Positions 25,421 through 32,988 of a stretch of 64,000 bases of DNA are shown here, in pieces. Numbering within the stretch: the first letter of the stretch is position 1; each line of letters starts with the position of its first letter. Location of the stretch: positions 3,410,001 through 3,474,000 of the forward strand of contig NZ_CP062946.1 of assembly GCF_014898095.1 (NCBI RefSeq). Direction: 5' to 3'. The notes below the pieces were generated by a model, which saw only the letters and a program-made list of their open reading frames with translations, was not told where the DNA came from and did not search any database. This DNA comes from Thalassotalea sp. LPB0316. GTDB lineage: Bacteria; Pseudomonadota; Gammaproteobacteria; Enterobacterales; Alteromonadaceae. The position numbers were made by a program, and so were the translations under genes.

Positions 25421-27010
25421 TTACTTCCAAAGTGCAACTAGTGCTTTCGCTTTTTCAAAAGATTTAGGTAACTTTTTCGAATAGTTAAGTAACCAATTAT
25501 GTCCATCAACGGCTCTATCTACCGCTGAAACTGAAAGAAACGTTCCGTTTAGAGCGTCGATTTTATTGCATAACATGAGATCTCTCATAGGCCAGTTAAT
25601 TTCAGGTCTATGGCCAGTAACCTGAGCTTCAGGTAGTTGAGCGTACAACCAATCTTTATCATGCTTATATAGCCACATATAAGCACTACACTGGCGCTTT
25701 ATCTCATTACGAGTGGCATTACCATTACTTTCCATAAAACGTCTAAGCAATGTTCGATTCAAATGCATTTTATGATGCATTTTTAGATGCCGTCGCCACT
25801 TGGAGAGACCGCTGTGGGATTGAATGATTTGCTCTACCGCTCCAACTGATATACCTAAAAACTCGGAAATATCACTTCTATGTTGTCCAATGAATGCTTT
25901 TCTCCAAACCGCTCGCTCAATATCAACAGTAATAAACTGCCTTCTTCTATCAATCGAAATTCCATTTCGTATCGCTAAACCCTTAACAAAGCCTATACTG
26001 CATTCTAGACGCCTTCCGATTTCTCTAAGCGATAGACCTGTATTTAGCAATTTAACAACATCCGAGACTTTATTTCGCGACTCTGAAGGAGGTAAAATTT
26101 TATTTGCTTCACTTTTGAGGGGGATATTGAAAAACTCTACAGGCGAATCTGTTAAAAACCCCATTAAAAGAACATCTCTTACGTAATGAGTAGATGTGTC
26201 GTGATGTACCAGACGAGGAACAAAACTAAAATCGCCAAGCTCTGGAGGTACTTGTCCTTGCTTAAACCCAAATAAGCCTGCCCAATAACGCTTAAGATCT
26301 TTCTTCAGAATCTTCCACCTAATACGGCCACCAGCGGTTAGATATCCCTTAAGACTCAGCCAAGCTTTATATCTTTCACTTAACGAGCCTACCGGTGTTT
26401 GTTGTTGCAAAAACATAAAAAGCTCTGCGACATACTTACTAAGTTTATAACTTGATTCAAAGCCCTTGAGAATACTGTTAACTTCAATGTCAGGTAGCAC
26501 ATACCTGTGATTCAATTCACCATCTCCAGCCAGCGTTTGGTGAAGCAGCACGTTATGAACTGGGCAAACGGTAACACCATGAAGCTGATGGACTACGTGC
26601 CAATAAGGCACCCCATACTTCATTTCATCTTCAGCAATACAGGCAGGACAAGACTTAAGCATATGACCAAAAGACAACTTTGAAGCGGCGATACGGCCTT
26701 TTTCATAAATCTCAGAGCCATTATCAGTGATTTCTGCTTCAAATAAGCCGTTTCTCTTGGCTCGATGCTTCAAGCCAAATGCTACGATTGTATGTGCGCT
26801 AGCTGTTACAGAAAATGCAGCACGATGGATTCCCGACAGCCTAGCTAAATTGTCGATATGACCTGGCAAAAATGGATTCACTCTTATCAATTCACGACCA
26901 AACAAAATTTGATTTGTGTGCTTAACACAATTGTAAGGTGACATCATATGGAAACGGGCAACAAGGCTATATGCAGACTCTCCTGGCAATAATGCTAGCG
27001 GTAAATCCAT
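25421..27010 (-). CDS. tnsD: TnsD/TniQ-family target selector (long)
   Basis: A 529-aa TniQ-family protein, the probable gcvP-site reader. The start at 27010 follows GGAG by 7 nt and lies 1 nt after the upstream tniQ stop. The TniQ domain opens with LLPGESAYSLVARFHMMSPY; a zinc finger is visible as CPACIAEDEMKYGVPYWHVVHQ with CPVH downstream (about residues 116-150). The C-terminal half has helix-turn-helix repeats, one being LNTGLSLREIGRRLECSIGFVKGL (about 310-333) and another around HRSDISEFLGISVGAVEQII. In Tn7, TnsD binds the glmS end and recruits TnsC; by analogy this one, or its partner, binds the gcvP end. Confidence 0.88.
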   Translation of the reverse strand: MDLPLALLPGESAYSLVARFHMMSPYNCVKHTNQILFGRELIRVNPFLPGHIDNLARLSGIHRAAFSVTASAHTIVAFGLKHRAKRNGLFEAEITDNGSEIYEKGRIAASKLSFGHMLKSCPACIAEDEMKYGVPYWHVVHQLHGVTVCPVHNVLLHQTLAGDGELNHRYVLPDIEVNSILKGFESSYKLSKYVAELFMFLQQQTPVGSLSERYKAWLSLKGYLTAGGRIRWKILKKDLKRYWAGLFGFKQGQVPPELGDFSFVPRLVHHDTSTHYVRDVLLMGFLTDSPVEFFNIPLKSEANKILPPSESRNKVSDVVKLLNTGLSLREIGRRLECSIGFVKGLAIRNGISIDRRRQFITVDIERAVWRKAFIGQHRSDISEFLGISVGAVEQIIQSHSGLSKWRRHLKMHHKMHLNRTLLRRFMESNGNATRNEIKRQCSAYMWLYKHDKDWLYAQLPEAQVTGHRPEINWPMRDLMLCNKIDALNGTFLSVSAVDRAVDGHNWLLNYSKKLPKSFEKAKALVALWK

Positions 27011-27011
27011 C

Positions 27012-27953
27012 TTATGCTCCAATCTGCGCCAAATAGTCTTCTAGAAGCAGGTATGCGATTGGATGAGGATGCGCAATACGTGCGTCTATTTGCCTTAAAT
27101 GGGGATTTCTCAGCAATGAGCTTGTAAGTATTCCTTGATACTCCTTTAGCCCACTGAACAATGCATAATACTCATTGGGACTTATTGAGCCCCAAAAACG
27201 ACTAAACCAACCAGCTAACTTCATTCGCCTAGGAACACTCAAAGGATCCAGCCCATTGATATTGGCAGAAGCTTTCATTCTTGCTACTACAGCGAATCGA
27301 CGCTGTTCATCATATTCAGATTTAGCCAACAAAAGTGACGCTTTTTCGATACGCTCCATTTTATTTGTAAAAATAGGATTGTGACCCAGCAAACGTTTTC
27401 CGCATTTTGGGCACTTCCCATCTGCTGGCGGTATAGGATTAAGCTCTAGTTTTTTCATCTTCCAACCGCAAGCCAAACACCCATCAATCAACGGCTCCCT
27501 ATGTTTCAGGCAATGAAATACACCTGGTAATTGGTGATCGCGGTGGAAATATGGCGCACCAAATTTTTGTGTGTCGTTGTCAATACATGCGCGGCAAAAT
27601 CGCCAATTTGAAACATGAGTATTTCCACAACCAGTAAGCTGCAATACCCCTTTGTCATTTCGAACTTTTGGCAGGAGAATCTTGGGGAGATAGGCACCTA
27701 AATAACCAGAAATACCATGATCAACCACAAGCTTCCTGTACGCTTTACTATCCCAATGAGTCTCTGATGAAAACATTGTGATAATTTGCATTTCTAACTC
27801 ATTAAAAGCAGTGTGCGGATTGACGAGTCCCAATGCTAGTTTAGTTAGTTTATCAGTATTCACACTACCAGCTGTTCTCATCATGTAATACCAACGAGCA
27901 GGTGCAGCATGTGCATCTTCCCCTGGCATCAAAGTTTGGAGTGCTTTACTCAT
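27012..27953 (-). CDS. tniQ: TniQ-family target selector (short)
   Basis: A 313-aa TniQ protein. It overlaps the end of the tnsC C-terminal frame by ATGA and has a strong AGGAGG before the ATG. The N-terminus LMPGEDAHAAPARWYYMMRTAG is the TniQ opening; zinc-binding pairs follow in FCRACIDNDTQKFGAPYFHRDHQ, CLKH, CLACGW and CPKCGKRL, giving one full CCCH finger and a second CxxC pair-based knuckle. Unlike the longer TnsD, it lacks the extended C-terminal helix-turn-helix array. Two TniQ proteins in one element can mean two target pathways or a heteromeric selector; which applies here is open. Confidence 0.87.
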   Translation of the reverse strand: MSKALQTLMPGEDAHAAPARWYYMMRTAGSVNTDKLTKLALGLVNPHTAFNELEMQIITMFSSETHWDSKAYRKLVVDHGISGYLGAYLPKILLPKVRNDKGVLQLTGCGNTHVSNWRFCRACIDNDTQKFGAPYFHRDHQLPGVFHCLKHREPLIDGCLACGWKMKKLELNPIPPADGKCPKCGKRLLGHNPIFTNKMERIEKASLLLAKSEYDEQRRFAVVARMKASANINGLDPLSVPRRMKLAGWFSRFWGSISPNEYYALFSGLKEYQGILTSSLLRNPHLRQIDARIAHPHPIAYLLLEDYLAQIGA

Positions 27954-28417
27954 TTATCCTCCTTTCGACTTGCTAAATTAAGTAAGTTTTCTGGAGACAT
28001 AGCTTCACTTTGCTTATCTGCACTCACTTCATGAGCACTGCGAGGTGGCTGACTTGGCATTAATTGAACGCGTCCAGTCATTAATTTTGAGTTTTCTCTT
28101 GTTGCAACCTCTACCAACTCTTTAGCTTGGCGCTCAACATCTTTCAATTTCTCTGAGCTATCGTCTGATTTTGGAGTAACTTTTTCTAACAGCAACATTG
28201 GTTTCAAATCTTCGAATTTATGATACTGCCCCTCTATTAGTGCGTTAATTGGCGCTGCAAGAAAGTTGTATTGCTTCAAAAAAACAAAATCTAATGCGCG
28301 AGTAGTCAAAGACTGCTTCTCTGCCGGAAAATAACTAAGAAAGCGTAGTGTTGCCTGAACTATCGATACAGCTATAGCAGGAATACCTCCGGATAAGTCG
28401 TGCAGCTTTAACCGCAA
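27950..28417 (-). pseudogene. tnsC: tnsC, C-terminal part in the -1 frame
   Basis: A frame of 155 codons that begins at a TTG and carries the expected C-terminal end of TnsC: LHDLSGGIPAIAVSIVQATL is the helical lid/sensor-2 region that normally follows the AAA+ core, then a polar tail. Upstream of the TTG the frame stays open back to a stop inside the tnsC reading frame, so the two halves overlap. It is followed by the tniQ start in an ATGA overlap, as a genuine gene end would be. It is either the product of a -1 frameshift, a separately started fragment (GGAG lies 12 nt upstream), or the result of a one-base deletion. Confidence 0.7.
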
Positions 28418-29430
28418 TGCGTCTTGGTTCTCCGTCCCCCTATCAGTAATACGGAGTTAAACAAAGCATGACATAAGTTTTTCCAAAAACCTGATTCAAC
28501 GGAGCAACTAGCAAGACTCATAGAACCTGCCCTGATTGTGCGGCGCGTGATTGTCATTTCTTTTGTAAAGAGATTTAAGGTACTAAACGTCCCAACAAAA
28601 ATAGTACTTACTCCAAGAGAGTTAACGAGCTCCTCGACAAACTTCATTGACGTTTTCTCATTTGGCCCTATTACAATTTTTTCTGGGGCCTTAGCGAAGT
28701 TTTGAGCCTCATCTATTACCAACGCACCTATGTGATGAAGAATGACCGCTTTTCTGACAGCGTTAATTAAGTCTTTTACGTTACTATTTCGATGCCGATA
28801 AACATAATCTTCCCCCGTTACCTCATCTATCGCTTCTAACACTGAGTTTAAGAAATTCTTTTGACCAGTTCTCTCATGGTGTTCTACATACAAATAAGTC
28901 ACTTGTGTAAGTTGGCTTGTGAGCGTTTTACCTTTTTGATCGCTATAAGCTCCATGCTCTATTGTTTGGTCGATTAAGCGAAGAGCTTGTTTCACCATAC
29001 TCGATTTACCTCGACCAGAAAGTCCACATACCAAGTATGTATAACTATTCTCAATCAGGTTTAAGCGCTTTATATTGGTCGCTTTTAATGGTTCATCCTT
29101 GTCCCTTTCGACTGAATAGAGAATTCTTTGCCAATCTTCTTGCAACGGATTTCGCCCTAGATAACCAACTTCAATTCCTAGGCGAATAGCCTCATAAACT
29201 TCAACCATTTCATCTTGCACTACATGTAAGCTAAATAGATTGAGAATCGATGAGCGCGTGTAATAACCGTGTAATTCTTCTGGGACAGCAGATAGATCAA
29301 GACCACCTGTAAATGCCACTGCCGACTGGGTTTGAATTTGTTGTTTTGTCAACGGAAATCCAAGCCCTTCAATTAGTGGATTACCGCGATGCATAGGATT
29401 AGGATGGACAATGTAGTTTGCTTTAGCCAT
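28408..29430 (-). CDS. tnsC: TnsC-like AAA+ transposition regulator, frameshifted after the core
   Basis: A 340-aa protein starting at 29430, where AGGAGG lies 6 nt before ATG; it overlaps the tnsB stop by 8 bp. Walker A is GLSGRGKSS (136-144) and Walker B GALVIDEAQNF (235-245), followed by the arginine-rich MTITRRTIRAGSMSL segment. The reading frame ends shortly after FWKNLCHALF, at a point where TnsC proteins normally continue with the DLSxGIPAIAV region; that region is found in the -1 frame just downstream. The junction contains a run of five G on the coding strand. TnsC links TnsD to TnsAB, so its integrity decides whether the element is mobile. Confidence 0.88.
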   Translation of the reverse strand: MAKANYIVHPNPMHRGNPLIEGLGFPLTKQQIQTQSAVAFTGGLDLSAVPEELHGYYTRSSILNLFSLHVVQDEMVEVYEAIRLGIEVGYLGRNPLQEDWQRILYSVERDKDEPLKATNIKRLNLIENSYTYLVCGLSGRGKSSMVKQALRLIDQTIEHGAYSDQKGKTLTSQLTQVTYLYVEHHERTGQKNFLNSVLEAIDEVTGEDYVYRHRNSNVKDLINAVRKAVILHHIGALVIDEAQNFAKAPEKIVIGPNEKTSMKFVEELVNSLGVSTIFVGTFSTLNLFTKEMTITRRTIRAGSMSLASCSVESGFWKNLCHALFNSVLLIGGRRTKTHCG

Positions 29431-31675
29431 GCTGAACCTCCTGCACTGCATTTGGATTCGAAAAATCGTTAGCTATGGCAATGTTTACTTGGTCTTCTTT
29501 ATTACTGCTTGGATTTCCAAAAACGGACTCTGTAACCATCTGATACTCATATTTTTGCATATCTGCGGCAACAGCTTGATTGTCTTTCACACCAGGGGAG
29601 ATAGTTTTAGCTTGTGATCTTTTTAAACGACGAGCTTCTCGCTTAGCCGTCAATTCTAATAGTCTAATATCACCTCGTAGAAGGACGCGCTCGATTAAAC
29701 TACTTTGTCTCGCACACTCCAATTCATGTTTTAGAATTGCAAGTCTGTGATGTACTTGTATCCACTCTTGATTTCTATAAGCTTGACAGCGCTCTGTTAA
29801 ATCAAGTTGATAAACTTGGTTAGTATCTTTATCCCTCCACCAAATATGATTAGTACTAGACTGAGAATATCGAATACTTATTTTTTCGCGAGAGAAATTT
29901 TTAGACTGATCCAATAACGGTAATTTTTCGAATTCTTTGGATGAATAATACAAACCATCAAACTTTACTCCGCGAGCTTCTACACTAACTTTTTTCTCTG
30001 ATAACAACCCGAACACGAGTTGCTGAAATGACACAGTTGCTGGAGTAATGATGCTTCGCTTCAAGCTATAATTCCATGCAGCTAAAGAAGTAAATGCAAC
30101 TCCGTCTCGCTCCATTTCAAACGTTCGATTGTTAACCCTAGGTTTTTGATTGTTCGCGTAGAGAATGCATTCAATGAGCGCTTTAACTAACTGTTTATAA
30201 GTTAAGATAGCGTTTCGGCTTGGGTGCTGACGATCGAATTGCTGGACTTTAAAGACTTTGCCATGTTCTAACGGTGAAAAAGCAGATTTCTGTATAACAT
30301 CAAAGTTATTTTCAACTGTACCTTTGCAAACGCCCATGTGATAAGCATTCAAATTAGTAGTGCTTATTCCAAACTGACCTTTAAGAATTGCTTCCATGTT
30401 TGCGTCAGTATTTTCAGTACCTCTATCAAGAGTCAATTCACTGCATACATGGGAACAAGGCCAATCTTTCTCTTCAATAATCACTCCGTATTTAGCACAA
30501 AACTCTACTTTATTGCTAAATGCATTTAATAGTGCTTCTCTCTCAGCAGTCCAGCCAGCTCCCAAGAAAGAAACATGCATTCCGACTATCATGCCCGTTA
30601 CCACATCAACCACAAGATAGAGGACTGGCCGTCCCACTGACAACAATTCATTAGAGAACTCATATCGAATATATATATCCAACACGGTGCTATCTATTTC
30701 GTAACGGCTAGTTGCTCCTCTCAATCCATAGCTTGCAGATCCAGTTCTAGCTTTATGATCCCGCTCATAATTCTTCTGACCAACTTTTTTCCGTAACCAA
30801 ACTAGTTCACTCACAAGCTTATTGACTTGTCTGATGAATGAGCGCTGCGAGATTGTTTCTCGTACTTCAAGTACCATTCGAAATTCTTGCTTAATATCTT
30901 CGTCAGGAGCTCCTTTTGGGGTTACTCTAATAGAAGCATATTCATGTAGATAGTCGGCGTAAAAATCAGCTTTGACGACTTCTTGTCTGGCTTTAAGGTT
31001 CTTCCTCACAAATGCAGTTATGTCTTTTACATCGCTTTGTGTAACATGCCGATGTGGGCTTCCGAAACGCTTTGCTGGACCAGGCTTTTGGCTTAAATCA
31101 AATTGCCCATCTTTTCGCCTTTGTGGTTCTTTAGGTAATGAAAAGTTCTTCCCACAATTATAATACTCAGGCAGTAGCGCATTTTTAAAACCACCGTTTT
31201 TAAAAAACCGATTTAATGTTGCTGCTACATATTTCTTGCTTCGCCCTGATTTACGAATTAGGTCTTCCAAAATTCCATTAGGCTCCCCAAATAAATAGGC
31301 GACTAACTTGTCCTCATCTGTTACGAGGGGTTTGATCGTTTCCCAAGCTTTATCTCGCATTTCAAGCTGGTTCAGCAATTTTGTATCTCGCTTTTTCGAT
31401 TTAGACTTTAAACGAGTTAGTTCAATCTCCTTGAATTTAATGATGTATTGCTGATCATCTAAAAAAAGTATTTCGGGAATATTAGGATCAAATATTGCCC
31501 ATATCTTCCGTCTCAATAAGTCATTCAGTTTATCTAGACTGATGGTAAAGGGACGCTTTGGCGTCTTCAGAGATAAGTCACTAACAGCAACTTTGTCCTT
31601 ATAGAATCCAACAATTCGATAATGAATTTGCTCATGTTTTTTGTTTACGGTTTTAATGATTTGATTAATATGCAT
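29423..31675 (-). CDS. tnsB: TnsB-like DDE transposase
   Basis: A 750-aa transposase that recognises the end repeats and joins the 3' ends to the target. The catalytic triad is visible: Asp328 in SRYEIDSTVLD, Asp417 in SELTLDRGTENTDA and Glu455 in CKGTVENNFD, 38 residues apart for the last pair. Helical DNA-binding regions occupy residues 100-230, and the C-terminal 150 residues should contact TnsC. AGGAGG precedes the start, and the gene overlaps tnsA by 11 bp and tnsC by 8 bp. All three catalytic residues are intact, so the protein is probably active. Confidence 0.93.
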   Translation of the reverse strand: MHINQIIKTVNKKHEQIHYRIVGFYKDKVAVSDLSLKTPKRPFTISLDKLNDLLRRKIWAIFDPNIPEILFLDDQQYIIKFKEIELTRLKSKSKKRDTKLLNQLEMRDKAWETIKPLVTDEDKLVAYLFGEPNGILEDLIRKSGRSKKYVAATLNRFFKNGGFKNALLPEYYNCGKNFSLPKEPQRRKDGQFDLSQKPGPAKRFGSPHRHVTQSDVKDITAFVRKNLKARQEVVKADFYADYLHEYASIRVTPKGAPDEDIKQEFRMVLEVRETISQRSFIRQVNKLVSELVWLRKKVGQKNYERDHKARTGSASYGLRGATSRYEIDSTVLDIYIRYEFSNELLSVGRPVLYLVVDVVTGMIVGMHVSFLGAGWTAEREALLNAFSNKVEFCAKYGVIIEEKDWPCSHVCSELTLDRGTENTDANMEAILKGQFGISTTNLNAYHMGVCKGTVENNFDVIQKSAFSPLEHGKVFKVQQFDRQHPSRNAILTYKQLVKALIECILYANNQKPRVNNRTFEMERDGVAFTSLAAWNYSLKRSIITPATVSFQQLVFGLLSEKKVSVEARGVKFDGLYYSSKEFEKLPLLDQSKNFSREKISIRYSQSSTNHIWWRDKDTNQVYQLDLTERCQAYRNQEWIQVHHRLAILKHELECARQSSLIERVLLRGDIRLLELTAKREARRLKRSQAKTISPGVKDNQAVAADMQKYEYQMVTESVFGNPSSNKEDQVNIAIANDFSNPNAVQEVQHG

Positions 31676-32537
31676 AGAAAACCTCCTTTTGCTGAGGTTT
31701 CAGCACAGGAAGTGGCCTATTTAAGTTAATAACTTCATTAAAATTAAACTTAAATGCGCCTTCATAGGCCAAATTCTGAAAAATACATTGGACTTGGTGT
31801 AGCGGAAGATTTACTTGGTCTGAAACATGCTCTAAAACTTCTCGCACAGTTGAAGTAGAAAGCTCATCAAAAGACAAATTAAAATGCACTAACATTACCG
31901 ATTTAAGCTCAGTACTAATTGCTATTTGCTCTTTGAAGCTAAAACACTCTCTTAGAAACTTTAGATTTAGTGTTTTATTTGAATTGAATGTTTGCTCTGT
32001 TAATTGAGTCCAGCTAATTCCTTGCTGCTTGCAATATTCACGCTCGATTTTAGCTTTGTCGTCCGTACGTTTTACAGCTTGTGGGCTTGACTGGCTTGCA
32101 TCAAGCGATTCAGCATATTTAAAGTTGTAAGCATGTAAACTGTTATCTCTATGCTTGATTAAATAGTCCAAAGTCATCGTTTTTGCGGGTCGATGACCAT
32201 CGAACTTTATACGTTCTTTGTAAGAGCTAGGATGAACAATGTTTAATTCGGCAGCGATGCGCATAGTATCCGCTAGCGGTAACGGGTACTGTTCAAATAT
32301 ATCTTCAACGCCAGCTTCATGTTCAAAGTGGAAAAAGGGTTCTAATTCGCCTCTACTTAAAAAGTGATGCGTACGACCTGTTTTATGGCTATGTATGATT
32401 TGACCTTGACCTATACTGTGGGATTGGCGCACTGTTACCCAAGGGCGATAACCTTCTGCTTTTATTCGTCTTAAATAACGTTCAGTTTTATCTCGCTCCT
32501 GCTTAGTTATGATTGGCTGTGTTACTGATTTTCTCAT
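31665..32537 (-). CDS. tnsA: TnsA-like 5'-strand endonuclease
   Basis: A 290-aa protein of the TnsA family, which cuts the 5' ends so that the element moves by cut-and-paste. N-terminal features fit: GRTHHFLSRGELEPFFHFEHE, VEDIFEQYPL, then KFDGHRPAKTMTLDYLI and HAYNFKYAESL. Likely catalytic residues are Glu64 or Glu66, Asp124 and Lys140; the Gln found two residues before the Lys in Tn7 TnsA is Asn138 here. The C-terminal part (about 175-290) is the winged-helix region that binds TnsC. GGAG lies upstream of the start. It is the first gene of the tns operon. Confidence 0.9.
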   Translation of the reverse strand: MRKSVTQPIITKQERDKTERYLRRIKAEGYRPWVTVRQSHSIGQGQIIHSHKTGRTHHFLSRGELEPFFHFEHEAGVEDIFEQYPLPLADTMRIAAELNIVHPSSYKERIKFDGHRPAKTMTLDYLIKHRDNSLHAYNFKYAESLDASQSSPQAVKRTDDKAKIEREYCKQQGISWTQLTEQTFNSNKTLNLKFLRECFSFKEQIAISTELKSVMLVHFNLSFDELSTSTVREVLEHVSDQVNLPLHQVQCIFQNLAYEGAFKFNFNEVINLNRPLPVLKPQQKEVFYAY

Positions 32538-32988
32538 TTTCTGATCTCCAATAATTTAAAGAGATCACTAATGATATATCGCAAAAGAAAACTTTCAACA
32601 ACCTATCCCATTGAATAATAATGACATTTTATTTATATATGCTAATATTATGTGTTGCTCGATTTTTAACCACACTAACAAAATCAAAATCTTAGCCCCA
32701 AAATATTAATAACTGCTAATTATATTTTGACAGCTTTTAATTCCTTTAAAGAATATAAAATAAAATATTAATAGCAAAATAATTTTAGAAAAATGTCTTT
32801 AGTGATGTAGCGAATAAATTTGTCAAAAGTGTATTTTTCTACTCCTACACTACCTACTACCTAATAATAAGAAAGTAAAATGGGCACAGAAAATAAGCTT
32901 AAACTAGACTCATGATTGTTCTAAGTCATAGACAATTTTTCTTAACTGTGATTAATTTAAATCCATGTAAATTCAAAGGAATGAAGAA
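32538..32988. promoter_or_regulatory. AT-rich divergent intergenic region between tnsA and the RloC-like gene
   Basis: About 450 bp of very AT-rich DNA without a convincing gene. In Tn7 the right end and its TnsB sites would lie here, in the tnsA promoter; I looked for the AGTTGGAAAC core and for TGAATAC and found neither. It must contain the divergent promoters of the tns operon and the RloC-like gene, but no single promoter stands out clearly. Cytosine/thymine-rich runs (CTACTCCTACACTACC near 32840) are notable but unexplained. Confidence 0.4.

Noticed and set aside
32538..32988. A second transposon right end next to tnsA
   Set aside because: Neither TGAATAC nor the AGTTGGAAAC core is present; the real end is at 35581.
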